Below, in pieces: positions 53,358 through 62,640 of a stretch of 64,000 nucleotides of DNA. Origin of the DNA: Hyphomonadaceae bacterium (GTDB lineage Bacteria; Pseudomonadota; Alphaproteobacteria; Caulobacterales; Aquidulcibacteraceae); NCBI GenBank assembly GCA_023384105.1, contig JAHDXR010000003.1:286621-350620 (forward strand). The letters run 5' to 3'. The position numbers and the translations under genes are program-made. The notes under the pieces are model-generated. The model worked only from the letters and a program-made list of their open reading frames with translations. It was not told the DNA's origin and did no database searches. Numbering within the stretch: position 1 is the stretch's first letter; every line of letters starts with the position of its first letter.

Positions 53358-54305
53358 TCAGGCTTGGCTAGCGGCCGTTGCGGCAGCTGGGACGGAGGCG
53401 CTTACCGGCGATGACGGCAGCTTCTCGCGGCAGGCTCGGATAAAGGCGCGAACGGCTGGGCGCGGCGTCCATCTCAGGCGCGTAGCGCAGCACAGCGGCG
53501 GCAGCGGAAGCAACTCGAGAAATGGCACACGCGCGAAGCGGCTCTTGAACGTACGGGTATTCGTATAAGGGATCGACACCAGCCCGATCGCAGTGGTTTC
53601 GTGGACCAGTCTTGCGACGATCGGGAAGTAGTCGATGATGTGGAGCCTCTCGTGGGGATCCACCCCAGCTTCTTCGTAAATCTGACGCCAGGCGAAATCG
53701 TGAGGCGCAGAGCCTGAAGGCACAATCAGATCGTATTTGGCGACGTCGGCGATCGTCACGTTGTTACAGGTGAGAATGGGATGTCCGTGCTTGACGAAAA
53801 AAGTCGTTGGCACGGGCGGCAAGGGTTCGCGTCGGAAGTCGGGCTGCTGCTCAAACGCCGCCTCGTAGCCGAACGCCACATCAATTGCGCCGGCGCGCAG
53901 CTGCTGCACCACGCGATCAAAGGTGCCGCCAACAATATCAAACCTGATTTTGGGATGCCGCGCCGACAACGTTGATAACGGCTCCAACAGGAGCGACTCA
54001 AGCGATGCTGGACATACGCCGATCCTGAGCACGGCAGCGTAAGGGTCGGAGCCAATTGACGATCCACGGAGCAGATCTTGCGTTTCATCGAGCAGACGCG
54101 TCGCCCGCTCCACAAACGCGCGCCCTTCCTCCGTGAGAAGCACACCACGAGCGTTTCGGTTGAAAAGCGAATAGCCGAGCTGCTGCTCCAGATCGGCCAC
54201 ACTCTTGGTAATTGCCGATTGGGTCACCCCTATCTGCTCCGCAGCAGCCGTAAAGGAACCGTACCGTGCGGTCGCGACAACGTATTGAAGGCGCCGATCA
54301 ACCAT
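53358..54305 (-). CDS. LysR-family transcriptional regulator
   Basis: 315 residues. N-terminal winged HTH: LQYVVATARYGSFTAAAEQIGVTQSAITKSVADLEQQLGYSLFNR, then a periplasmic-binding-like effector domain (SLESLLLEPLSTLSARHPKIRFDIVGGTFD). The only dedicated regulator in the catabolic cluster and central within it. A palindromic box covers its own translation start region, implying autoregulation. The C-terminus ends in a short Ala-rich tail. Effector probably an intermediate of the pathway (inference). Confidence 0.93.
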   Translation of the reverse strand: MVDRRLQYVVATARYGSFTAAAEQIGVTQSAITKSVADLEQQLGYSLFNRNARGVLLTEEGRAFVERATRLLDETQDLLRGSSIGSDPYAAVLRIGVCPASLESLLLEPLSTLSARHPKIRFDIVGGTFDRVVQQLRAGAIDVAFGYEAAFEQQPDFRREPLPPVPTTFFVKHGHPILTCNNVTIADVAKYDLIVPSGSAPHDFAWRQIYEEAGVDPHERLHIIDYFPIVARLVHETTAIGLVSIPYTNTRTFKSRFARVPFLELLPLPPLCCATRLRWTPRPAVRAFIRACREKLPSSPVSASVPAAATAASQA

Positions 54306-54309
54306 TGGG

Positions 54310-54328
54310 CCATTCCTACAAGGAATGG
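54310..54328. promoter_or_regulatory. LysR-type box at the lysR start (autoregulation)
   Basis: CCATTCCT-ACA-AGGAATGG, perfect 8-bp arms with T-N11-A core (54312-54326). Lies 5-23 bp upstream of the LysR ATG. Confidence 0.65.
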
Positions 54329-54859
54329 TTGTTGGTGGCTAGTGGGCAAGCGCAGCTATGCTTCGCCGCAGCTGGCGACAGCCGAGATGCGCCGCGCATA
54401 CGCGCGAAGGGTGGGCGTCCTCTTAGACGTGACATTCCGCACGGGAATTGCAGCACACCCTAAGGAATGGGATGCGCAAACTCGACACTACTCGTCGCAG
54501 AGAGCCATTGCGGGTGGGCGCGGCGATCCGTCTGACATCGCACGCGGCTTGGCGGGTGGAGAACGCACGCCTTGCGGCGAAGCGAACGGCGGGGCGTCGA
54601 TAAGATATAAGATCCGGAAAGGAGCGCCGCTGATGCGCAATGCGCGGCGATCACGCATATCCTGAGGTGTCTTGCCGCACCGCCTCGCGAAGCTGTGGCG
54701 TCCAACCTCACTTGCGCGCCGAAAGCCTTTTGAGGCCAGGAGCGCTTTCCGACGACGCTTTTCTCCTCTCAGGTTCATATCCGCACGTTACACCTCAGCG
54801 ATCACGGCCATCTCTTGATCCGGCCGATGCACAGCTGACGTCCTTGGGCATTAGTTGAC

Positions 54860-54887
54860 GGAATGCGGGCGCAAGGAAAGGAATGCG
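54860..54887. promoter_or_regulatory. GGAATGCG direct repeats upstream of the TonB receptor
   Basis: GGAATGCG at 54860-54867 and 54880-54887, exactly 20 bp apart (about two helical turns), 56 bp before the receptor ATG. GGAAT is also the half-site of the LysR box. Confidence 0.35.
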
Positions 54888-54942
54888 ACAATGCGCGAAG
54901 TCTCGGCTCTCCTGCCCTGAAATATATACGGGGAGGAAAGTG

Positions 54943-57159
54943 ATGATTGTGAGAACCGCTGCTTCGTTATTGGCTATCGCATGGGCGGGAGGGGTGGCCG
55001 CACCAGCGCTCGCGCAGACGCAGGGTGCGCCCGACCAGCAGCAATCGTCAACCCTTCCCGGCAACGCCGATCCGCGGTCCGAAGCGACGACGAGCGACGA
55101 AATCCTCGTAACGGCGCAGCGCCGTTCTGAGCGACTCGTCGATGTTCCGCTATCTGTGGCGACGGTCTCAGGCGAAGAGATGGAGCAGGCCGGCGGCGAC
55201 TCTATTGAGAACCTGACCAGGGTGGTCCCCGGCGTCTACCTGCAGCGCGCCCAATACGGCTTGTCGCCGACGGTCCGCGGCGTCGGCTCGACGCTCGCGG
55301 CCTCGAGCGGCGAGCAGAACGTCGCGATGTATGTCGACGAAATCTACTACCCGACGCCGACGGGGAACATCTTCGACTTGGCCAGCGTCTCGGGCATCGA
55401 AGTGCTGAAAGGCCCGCAAGGCACTTTGTTCGGACGCAACGCCACCGGCGGCGCCATCCTGCTTCGCACGCTTGACCCGAGCTTCACGCCGGAAGGCCGC
55501 TTCAACGTGTCGTACGAACGCTTCGATCAGGTGCGGACGGGCGGCTATCTCAACGTGCCTCTGAGCGAGTCTGTCGCCGTCAACGCCTCGGTCGCCTACC
55601 GTCACTCGGATGGCTATGTGCGCGACCTGCTGACCGACGAGATCACCAATGAAGGCGAGAACTTCACCTCGCGCATAAAGCTGCTGGTGGAGCCCACCAA
55701 CGATCTCTCGATCGTTTTCACGGCGTCACGCGCCGTTCTCGATGATCCGACCGGAGTCAGCAGCGTGAACCTGCAACCGGCCCTGGCCGTCGCGGTGTTA
55801 GGCGGCCCGATTGCGGGAGATCGTTTCCATTCTTCGAACGCTGCGCGGCAAATGATCCGGACCGAAGCCAATGAGTACAGCATACGCGCGAGGCTTGAAC
55901 TCGATGCGGGGACGCTGTCGTCGTTTACGGCGTACCTGCAGAACGAACTGGACTCCGTGAGCGAGCTCACCGGCTCCTACTTAAACGTTCCTGCTTTCGG
56001 CCTTCCCGCCGTCGTCATCAATTTCAACACGTATACGGATACTTTCACTCAGGAAGTGAATTTCGCGTCGCGCGAGGATCAGCCGTTCACCTATGTCGCC
56101 GGTGTGTATTACTTCAGAAATCAGGGCGGGCTGCCGTATTTCATTCAGCAAGGCGCTCCGCAATTTTTCAATCAATACGATGACTGGTCCATATCGGCTT
56201 ACGCCGACGGGGCGTACGCATTTGGCGATCTGTCGCTGATCGCCGGCATCCGATACACTTACGAGGAGATATCGGCTGATAGCGGTTTCGGCGCCACCGA
56301 AGCGACAGGAACCTACTCGCGCTTTCAGAGGGGGGATGACGCGCAATGGACGCCGCGCGTCGGTCTGCGCTATGCGCTTGACGACCAAACCAATATCTAC
56401 GCGACCTACAGCCGGGGCTTCAAAAGCGGAAGATCCGACCGAAGCTCGCCGACAGGGCCGGGCGTAGATGCGGAGACGGTCGACGCCTATGAGGCGGGCT
56501 ACAAGCATGCGTCGCCCAACTTCTCGTTTAACGCAGCCGCCTTCTACTACGACTACCAGGACACCCAGGTAAACACGACCGTCGTGACGTCAGGCGGCGC
56601 GATCGTTACGGCATTGATCAACGCGCCGGAGTCGGAGATCTATGGCGCGGAGATGGACGCCTCGCTGCGCCTCAACGACAATTTCGACCTGCGGACCGCC
56701 GTGGCGTACACCCACGCCCGCTATACTTCTTTCCCGCAAGCGGTCAGCTACATCAACGATCCGAGCGATCCCACCACGGTTGGCGGACTCGTTTTCTCCC
56801 AGATCAACGTGGATGCGAGCGGCAATCACATGGTGCGCTCGCCGGAATGGACGGCCAGCGCGACACTCAGCTACCATACGCCTGTAGGCGGCAATAACGA
56901 ACTCGAACTGGCGCTGTCGTCCTATTACAGCAGCCGCGTCTTCTTCACGTTCGACAACCGTCTGAGCCAGGGGTCGTATCTGACGCTCGACGGGACCGCG
57001 ACATTGTCGATTGGCGAGAACACAAGGCTATCCGTTTTCGGGCGCAATCTGACCGACGAAGAGTACTACACAGGCGCCGGCCAAGGCCGTTTCTCGCTCG
57101 AGCAGGTGACCTTCGGCCCGCCCAAGATGTTCGGTGTGTCGCTGGGCTATTCGTTCTAG
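54943..57159 (+). CDS. TonB-dependent receptor of the catabolic cluster
   Basis: 738-residue outer-membrane receptor starting at MIVRTAASLLAIAWAGG with GGGAGG upstream; ORF starts further 5' are not needed. Signal peptide ends at APALAQT, a TonB-box-like EILVTAQRR follows, plug motifs VPLSVATVSGEEM, IENLTRVVPGVYLQ and LKGPQGTLFGRNATGGAI, and a C-terminal barrel strand FGVSLGYSF ending in Phe. This lineage of receptors is common in alphaproteobacterial clusters for hydrophobic carbon sources; the ligand is probably the pathway substrate, not a siderophore. Confidence 0.92.
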   Translation: MIVRTAASLLAIAWAGGVAAPALAQTQGAPDQQQSSTLPGNADPRSEATTSDEILVTAQRRSERLVDVPLSVATVSGEEMEQAGGDSIENLTRVVPGVYLQRAQYGLSPTVRGVGSTLAASSGEQNVAMYVDEIYYPTPTGNIFDLASVSGIEVLKGPQGTLFGRNATGGAILLRTLDPSFTPEGRFNVSYERFDQVRTGGYLNVPLSESVAVNASVAYRHSDGYVRDLLTDEITNEGENFTSRIKLLVEPTNDLSIVFTASRAVLDDPTGVSSVNLQPALAVAVLGGPIAGDRFHSSNAARQMIRTEANEYSIRARLELDAGTLSSFTAYLQNELDSVSELTGSYLNVPAFGLPAVVINFNTYTDTFTQEVNFASREDQPFTYVAGVYYFRNQGGLPYFIQQGAPQFFNQYDDWSISAYADGAYAFGDLSLIAGIRYTYEEISADSGFGATEATGTYSRFQRGDDAQWTPRVGLRYALDDQTNIYATYSRGFKSGRSDRSSPTGPGVDAETVDAYEAGYKHASPNFSFNAAAFYYDYQDTQVNTTVVTSGGAIVTALINAPESEIYGAEMDASLRLNDNFDLRTAVAYTHARYTSFPQAVSYINDPSDPTTVGGLVFSQINVDASGNHMVRSPEWTASATLSYHTPVGGNNELELALSSYYSSRVFFTFDNRLSQGSYLTLDGTATLSIGENTRLSVFGRNLTDEEYYTGAGQGRFSLEQVTFGPPKMFGVSLGYSF

Positions 57160-57179
57160 TTCTGTAGGAGCTCAAAGCG

Positions 57180-57216
57180 CCATCGCCGCAGCTTACACTG
57201 TAAGCTGCGGCGATGG
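57180..57216. terminator. perfect 17-bp stem-loop after the TonB receptor
   Basis: CCATCGCCGCAGCTTAC (57180-57196), loop ACT, then the exact reverse complement (57200-57216). 21 bp after the receptor stop. No T tract on either side; probably a terminator or 3' stabiliser. Confidence 0.7.
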
Positions 57217-57375
57217 ACTGTCTCTGCAAGGCGCAGCGACCAGAAGAGACGTGCAAATGGCGACAGTCGCGTTGCGTGGCGCGCCGTTTTTTTGAGATGC
57301 ATTTCCTGAACGCCCGCTGCGTCCGAAATGTGCGTCACATCCAGCATTGAAAACGAAGAAAGAAGAAGGCGGGTA

Positions 57376-58167
57376 ATGGCTGAGTACACTACGATAGACG
57401 TCGTCCATGACGGCGCGGTCGATTGGCTGACTCTCAATCGACCGGATCGCCTCAACGCCTTGGATGGGGCGATGGTGCGCGAACTGTGGGACTATTTCTC
57501 CGGCCTGCAGTCCGATTATGAGCGTCGCATCGTGGTCATGCGCGGAGCTGGAAAGGCGTTCTGCGCCGGGCTCGATCTGGTCTGGCTCAAGAGCGCGCAT
57601 TCAGGCGCGCCGAACAGTGCAACCGAGAAGGGGCCAGGACCGTCGCTAAGCGACATCATCCTCAAGATGCGCTCATGTCCGCAGGCCATCGTATCGCTGG
57701 TTCACGGTGCGGCGTGCGGCGGGGGATTCAATTTCGTGCTGGCCTCCGACATTCGCATCGCCGGCCGCAGCGCAAAGATGAATGTAGCCTTCGTAAAGCT
57801 TGGCCTTTCCGGCTGCGAACTTGGAACGAGCTACTTCCTGCCGCGATTGGCCGGGGGCGCCGTTGCGGCCGAACTGATGATGACCGGGCGCTTTCTTCAC
57901 GCAGAACGCGCGCTGGCCGTAGGGCTGGTGTCGGAAGTCGTGGACGACGACCAACTCGAGAATGCGGCGCGCTCGCTCATCAAGGACCTCCTCGCCGTAT
58001 CGCCCATGGGCCTTCGCAAAACCAAGGAAACCATGCAATCGGCGGCTGGAATCGAGGACTTGGCCGCGGTGATCGCGCTGGAAGAACACACGCAAATGTC
58101 ATGCGTGGAGGCGGGTTCCTTCACTCAGAGGGTCGACGCGTTTGGAACGGCGAAGAGCGCCGGCTAG
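57376..58167 (+). CDS. enoyl-CoA hydratase/isomerase family protein 1
   Basis: 263-residue crotonase-fold enzyme. Oxyanion-hole segments GAGKAFCAGLDL near residue 60 and VHGAACGGGFNFVLASDIRIA near 115; a Glu in LGLSGCELGTSYFLPRLAG near 145 occupies the second catalytic position. Start set at MAEYTTIDVV; an in-frame ATG 16 codons upstream is possible. First of three crotonases in a plus-strand row, likely hydrating or isomerising an enoyl-CoA. Confidence 0.92.
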   Translation: MAEYTTIDVVHDGAVDWLTLNRPDRLNALDGAMVRELWDYFSGLQSDYERRIVVMRGAGKAFCAGLDLVWLKSAHSGAPNSATEKGPGPSLSDIILKMRSCPQAIVSLVHGAACGGGFNFVLASDIRIAGRSAKMNVAFVKLGLSGCELGTSYFLPRLAGGAVAAELMMTGRFLHAERALAVGLVSEVVDDDQLENAARSLIKDLLAVSPMGLRKTKETMQSAAGIEDLAAVIALEEHTQMSCVEAGSFTQRVDAFGTAKSAG

Positions 58168-58322
58168 ATCACGCGGGCGGCGCCGGCGACGCATTCCCGC
58201 AGTTCATGCTTGGCCGCGCGTTGGAATTTGACCCTGCCGCTCAGGCCGGGAAAGGTTGGCGCCAATCTGCACGAGCGGTCTGCGGCGGCCGATCGGCAAG
58301 CGTGAACCAGGAGAAATCGGCC

Positions 58323-59219
58323 ATGGCGACTGAACGTCACGAGTACGAGCAGGTTATCTATGAAGTCCCTGCCCCCAAGGTGGCGCGGATTGTCATGAAC
58401 CGGCCAAAACGGGGCAATGCGCAAGGCATCACGATGACGTACGACCTTGACAACGCGTTCAAGCGCGCATGTCACGACGACGATATCAATGTGATCATCC
58501 TGGCGGGCGCCGGCGATCACTGGAGCGCCGGTCACGATCTCAGTGGCGAAGGCCCAGACCTTCCTTCGCGTGAGCAGACCGTGGGGCTTTGGGGCGGCTC
58601 TTATCAAGGCAAGGGCTGGGCAGGCTTTTACGCGCGCGAGAAGGAGATTTATCTCGAGATCAGCGAGCGCTGGCGCAATGCGCCCAAGCCGACCATCGCC
58701 GAGATCCAGGGCTCGGTGATCTCGGGCGGGATGATACTCGCATGGACCTGCGATCTTATCGTTTGCGCGGAGGACGCGCGTTTCCGCGACGCGACAGCCG
58801 CGGAGATGGGAATTGCGGGCGTGGAGTTCTGGCAGCATTTCCATGAGATGAGCGCCCGTCAGGCGAAGGAGTGGCTAATGACGGGCGATTGGCTGACGGC
58901 GCAGGAAGCGCAGCGGCGTGGCATGGTGAACCGGGTCGTCCCGCGCGAGGAGCTGAGCGCCCGGACGCTTGAACTGGCCCAGACCATCGCCGCCAAGAAT
59001 CCCTTGACGATGAAGCTCGTGAAGCAGGCGGTGAACTTCGCGCAGGATGCGTCTGGCCGTAAGGCGGCTCAGGACTACGGTTTCCACCTTCACCAGATCG
59101 GTCACATGCAGGCGATGCTGGTCAGCGGCTTTCCGATCGATATCGAAAGTCTGCCGCCAAAGATGCGCGCCAATGTCGAAAAGGTCGTGGCCGCCCGCAG
59201 AGCCGCGGCTGCTGAATAA
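58323..59219 (+). CDS. enoyl-CoA hydratase/isomerase family protein 2
   Basis: 298 residues. Crotonase elements: RIVMNRPKRGNAQ, GAGDHWSAGHDLSGEG, IQGSVISGGMILAWTCDLIVCAED and MGIAGVEFWQHFHEM. An insertion of about 25 residues (REQTVGLWGGSYQGKGWAGF) after the first oxyanion loop distinguishes it from the other two, a pattern seen in crotonases with bulky substrates as far as I recall. AGGAGA upstream of the ATG. The gap before SDR 3 is 60 bp. Confidence 0.92.
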   Translation: MATERHEYEQVIYEVPAPKVARIVMNRPKRGNAQGITMTYDLDNAFKRACHDDDINVIILAGAGDHWSAGHDLSGEGPDLPSREQTVGLWGGSYQGKGWAGFYAREKEIYLEISERWRNAPKPTIAEIQGSVISGGMILAWTCDLIVCAEDARFRDATAAEMGIAGVEFWQHFHEMSARQAKEWLMTGDWLTAQEAQRRGMVNRVVPREELSARTLELAQTIAAKNPLTMKLVKQAVNFAQDASGRKAAQDYGFHLHQIGHMQAMLVSGFPIDIESLPPKMRANVEKVVAARRAAAAE

Positions 59220-59279
59220 TAGCGCCAACGCGCCGCGGGCGCATCTGGCAGCGCAAAATGCTACTTGATTGGAAATCAC

Positions 59280-60125
59280 ATGAGTGATGTCGCTCATCGC
59301 ACGGCCTTCATTACTGGAGGCGCCAATGGAATAGGCCTCGGCATTGCGCGGGCGCTGGCGCGAGCCGGCGCCAAGCTCGCTCTGGTCGATCTGGATGCGG
59401 AGGGGCTTGAAAGAGCGAAGGCGGAACTGAGCGAGACGACGGAGGTTTTCACCGCCGCGCTCGACGTTCGCGACCGCGCCGCCTACGCGCGCGTGGCGGA
59501 CGAAGCGGAGGCGAAGCTCGGACCCGTATCGATCCTGATCAACAACGCCGGCGTTGCGGGCGGCGCCCCTTCAAGCAGGATGACTTACGAATTGTGGGAT
59601 TGGGGCATGGGGATCAATTTGGGCGGCGTGATAAACGGCGTCCAGACCTTCCTGCCGCGGATCATCGAGCGCGGGGCTGGGGGGCACATCGTCAACACCG
59701 CCTCCGGGGCCGGGCTATTCGCGCCGCCTGGAAACACGCTCTATTGCACGGCCAAGTTCGCGGTCGTGGGCATGAGCGAGGCGTTGGCCGCCGAACTCGA
59801 ACCTCAGGGAGTCGGCGTGACCGTGCTGTGTCCGGGGCCTGTCGCGACAGGCATCATGGAGCGCACGCGCGCTTCCCAGCCAAAGGTGACGAAGTCGATG
59901 TCCACCGAGCAACGCGGCAAGGCGTTCGCGACGAATGAGGCGGCCAGGCAAGCTTTGGCGGCTGGCGTGTCGCCTGACGCGGTCGGCGATATGGTGCTCG
60001 CCGCGATCCGCGAGAACCGCCTCTATGTTCATACTGATCGGGTCTCAGCCGAGCCGATCAAGATGCGCACCAAGGCATTGCTGGAGGCGCTTTCGCATTT
60101 GAGCGAAGGGGGGGCAGCCGCGTGA
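59280..60125 (+). CDS. SDR-family NAD(P)-dependent dehydrogenase 3
   Basis: 281 residues, third member of the cluster's SDR group: TGGANGIGLGIARALARAGAKLAL, NNAGVAGGAP, NTASGAGLF and YCTAK. Related to but more diverged from SDR 1 and 2. The start giving MSDVAHRTAF is preferred; a TTG five codons upstream is possible. Lies between crotonases 2 and 3, consistent with a hydroxyacyl-CoA dehydrogenase step. Confidence 0.9.
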   Translation: MSDVAHRTAFITGGANGIGLGIARALARAGAKLALVDLDAEGLERAKAELSETTEVFTAALDVRDRAAYARVADEAEAKLGPVSILINNAGVAGGAPSSRMTYELWDWGMGINLGGVINGVQTFLPRIIERGAGGHIVNTASGAGLFAPPGNTLYCTAKFAVVGMSEALAAELEPQGVGVTVLCPGPVATGIMERTRASQPKVTKSMSTEQRGKAFATNEAARQALAAGVSPDAVGDMVLAAIRENRLYVHTDRVSAEPIKMRTKALLEALSHLSEGGAAA

Positions 60126-60156
60126 GCGCGCGAGATGAACTGCGGCTGTTGGGATA

Positions 60157-60960
60157 ATGCCAGAACCTGTTCTGCTCGATCGTAACGGGACGATCGCGTA
60201 CATCACGCTCAACCGGCCAGAGCGCGGCAACGCGATCGATGTGCCATTGGCCTGCGCGCTGCTGGAGGCGACGACGGCAGTGGAGACGGACGACGGCGTC
60301 CGCTGCGTGGTGTTGCGCGCGAACGGACCGATGTTCTGCGTAGGCGGCGACGTGAAGGGTCTCTATGCCGCCGGCGATGCGCTTGCGACTTTGCTCGACG
60401 ACATTCTGGCCTATCTCCATCCTGCAATCGGCCGCCTGGCAAGCATGAACAAGCCGGTGATTAGCGCAATCCAGGGTCCTAGCGCAGGCGCGGGTCTGGG
60501 GCTGGCGGTTGTCGGCGACATCGCGCTGGCCGAACCTACAGCCCACTTCACCACGGCCTACTCCAAGATCGGCCTCTCGCCGGATGGCGGGACGACATGG
60601 CTGTTGCCGAAGCTTGTGGGTTTGCGCCGCGCTCAAGAGCTTTCGCTGACGAGCTGCCGCGTATCGGCGGATGAGGCGGCGGCGATAGGCCTCATAACGC
60701 GCGTGGTCCCACAAGGCGCCCTGGCTTATGAAGTTGATGCGCTCGCCGAGGAACTCGCCAACTCCGCCGTAGGCGCGCTCGGCAGGACAAAGCGGCTGCT
60801 GCTGGCGAGCGCCGAGGCTGCTTTCGACGAGCAGCTTGAGGCCGAGCGTGAAAACATCGTCCGCCAGGGAAGCACGAGCGAGGGCAAGTCGGGAGTCGCG
60901 GCCTTTATCGAGCGCCGCAAGCCGAACTTCGGGGCGTCCGAAGCCAAGCAGGACCGCTAA
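60157..60960 (+). CDS. enoyl-CoA hydratase/isomerase family protein 3
   Basis: 267 residues. ITLNRPERGNAIDVPLACAL, ANGPMFCVGGDVKGLYAAG, IQGPSAGAGLGLAVVGDIALAE and YSKIGLSPDGGTTWLLPKLVG. The second acidic position is Asp (SPDGG), as in PaaG/isomerase-type crotonases, rather than the hydratase Glu, so an isomerase or ring-opening role is plausible. 31 bp after SDR 3, same strand. Confidence 0.92.
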   Translation: MPEPVLLDRNGTIAYITLNRPERGNAIDVPLACALLEATTAVETDDGVRCVVLRANGPMFCVGGDVKGLYAAGDALATLLDDILAYLHPAIGRLASMNKPVISAIQGPSAGAGLGLAVVGDIALAEPTAHFTTAYSKIGLSPDGGTTWLLPKLVGLRRAQELSLTSCRVSADEAAAIGLITRVVPQGALAYEVDALAEELANSAVGALGRTKRLLLASAEAAFDEQLEAERENIVRQGSTSEGKSGVAAFIERRKPNFGASEAKQDR

Positions 60961-60968
60961 GGGGCAGG

Positions 60969-60988
60969 GGAGAGCAGAATGGCTCTCC
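60969..60988 (+). terminator. short hairpin after crotonase 3
   Basis: GGAGAGC/GCTCTCC 7-bp stem, 6-nt loop, followed by TGTGAAAAGTTT. Weak terminator candidate. Confidence 0.4.
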
Positions 60989-61202
60989 TGTGAAAAGTTT
61001 ACCGTCAATAAGCCTGATCTCATTGGTGGAACCCATGCGATGGGAGCATGGCTGAGGCGCGGATTTCGGTGCTTGCCGCGATGAGTTCCGGCTAGCGTGC
61101 CTCAAAATCGCGGGCGGCAGGGCTTTTGAAGCCGGAGCGTGCGGCAAGGGAGTGAAGCTGAATGAGCGATTCCGCTGAAGTCGCGATCGGGTTCCGGCGT
61201 CC

Positions 61203-62474
61203 ATGAGCGGTGTCGCTGCACACGATGCGCCCTCGGTGCGATCCACCGCGCCGGTCTACGCGCTGGTTCTCCTGACCGCCGTCAGCTTCTTCAACTATCT
61301 GGACCGCATGGTGGTCGCGATCCTGGTTGAACCGATCAAGCTGGAGTTTGGTCTTTCCGACACGCAAATGGGGCTGATCACCGGCTTCGCCTTCGCGATG
61401 CTCTATGCGATTCTGGGGCTGCCGCTCGCGCGCATCGCCGATCGTCACTCCCGCATCACTCTTGTGTCGATCTGCCTCGCCGTTTGGAGCGCCATGACGG
61501 CCCTGACCGGCCTGGCGCGCAATTTCGTTGAACTGTTCGCCGTGCGCATGGCCGTCGGCGTGGGCGAGGCGGGCTGCGTCCCGGCCGCGCACTCCCTTCT
61601 AGGCGACCTGTTTCCACGCGAACGCAGAGCCTTCGCGATCAGCGTTTTCCAGGCGGGCGGGGTGTTGGGGCAAAGCGCGGGGCTCGTGCTTGCGGCGGTG
61701 GTTGCGCAAGTCTGGGGCTGGCGCGCCGCCATGATCGTCGTGGGGCTTTTGGGCATTCCGCTGGCAATCCTGATGTTCTTCACCGTGCGTGAGCCGCCGC
61801 GCAGCGAAACGCACGCCCAGGCGTCAGGCGAATCCATGCTGGCGACGTTGAAGGCGCTTATGGTGCGGCCTCCACTGGTTCACATCATCCTGGGGATCGC
61901 CGTCGGCGCATTCGGAAGCTACGGCATGGGCCAGTGGCTGCCGTCCTTCTTCATTCGGATTCACGGACTGAGCTTGTCCGAAGTAGGTTTGTATAGCGGC
62001 GCCGTGGCGACCGTCGGCGCAGTGCTGGGAACGGTTTTCGGCGGTTATGCCCTGACTCGACTCGGCCCCCGCGACATCCGCTGGGAGCTGTGGTGGCCGA
62101 TGATCGTGTTCGCGATCTTTCCGTTGTTCATGCTGCCGTCTCTTTGGGTCGACGACTGGAAGGCTGCGTTGGGCCTGCAGCTGATCGGGTTTTTCATTGG
62201 CGCTTCGGGTGCCGGCGTTGCACTGTCGGCGCTGCAAACCTATGCCGAGCAACACCGGAGAGCCACCGCTGTCGCCATCACGTTGCTCATGTCTTCGCTC
62301 CTGGGCCTCGGCTTGGGTCCCGTAGCCGTTGGCGCGATCAGTGATTTTCTAGCTCCGACCTTTGGGACCGACAGCTTGCGCTACGCGCTGATCGCGACCG
62401 GCTTCATGCCGTTTTGGGCCGCAACCCATTTCTGGCTCGCTTCCCGCTCGAGCAAACGTTGGAGCCTCGCTTAG
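61203..62474 (+). CDS. MFS transporter (spinster-like)
   Basis: 423 residues with twelve predicted membrane spans. N-terminal FFNYLDRMVVAILVEPIKLEFGLSDTQMGLITGFAF and the TM2-3 loop GLPLARIADRHSR are typical of the spinster-related MFS branch common in alphaproteobacterial catabolic clusters. Likely carries the substrate across the inner membrane after TonB-dependent entry. A 242-bp gap upstream separates it from the crotonase run and may contain its own promoter; an inverted pair CCATGC/GCATGG near 61033-61051 lies there. Confidence 0.93.
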   Translation: MSGVAAHDAPSVRSTAPVYALVLLTAVSFFNYLDRMVVAILVEPIKLEFGLSDTQMGLITGFAFAMLYAILGLPLARIADRHSRITLVSICLAVWSAMTALTGLARNFVELFAVRMAVGVGEAGCVPAAHSLLGDLFPRERRAFAISVFQAGGVLGQSAGLVLAAVVAQVWGWRAAMIVVGLLGIPLAILMFFTVREPPRSETHAQASGESMLATLKALMVRPPLVHIILGIAVGAFGSYGMGQWLPSFFIRIHGLSLSEVGLYSGAVATVGAVLGTVFGGYALTRLGPRDIRWELWWPMIVFAIFPLFMLPSLWVDDWKAALGLQLIGFFIGASGAGVALSALQTYAEQHRRATAVAITLLMSSLLGLGLGPVAVGAISDFLAPTFGTDSLRYALIATGFMPFWAATHFWLASRSSKRWSLA

Positions 62475-62479
62475 GAGCA

Positions 62480-62626
62480 ATGACAAACGCGGCGCTTTAT
62501 CGACTCATTGGACTGCCAACAAACCCGCAGGAAGCGGCGCGCGCCGATTTCACGAGAAAGATCGCCCAGCTGCGCCCTGCGCCGATTCGGCATTCCGGCG
62601 GTCGACCAGTTTTCGAACCAGATTGA
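62480..62626 (+). CDS. possible 48-aa protein between MFS and thiolase genes
   Basis: Short ORF, ATG 5 bp after the MFS stop, with TTAGGAG close upstream (short spacing). The product begins MTNAALYRLIGLPTNP and ends RPVFEPD. No family recognised. It fits the intergenic space exactly (thiolase ATG 14 bp later), but could be non-coding. Confidence 0.35.
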   Translation: MTNAALYRLIGLPTNPQEAARADFTRKIAQLRPAPIRHSGGRPVFEPD

Positions 62627-62640
62627 TGAGGAGAATAGGC

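Larger units (their letters stand above)
54306..54942. other. 637-bp gap between LysR gene and TonB receptor
   Basis: Holds the LysR box (54310-54328), a lone half-site AAGGAATGG near 54462 and two GGAATGCG direct repeats 20 bp apart at 54860 and 54880. Several short ORFs cross it, but none has a ribosome-binding site or recognisable product. Confidence 0.6.

Noticed and set aside
54488..54778. 96-codon minus-strand ORF in the LysR-receptor gap
   Set aside because: No ribosome-binding site, no recognisable domain, and Arg/Ser/Pro composition typical of antisense frames in GC-rich DNA.
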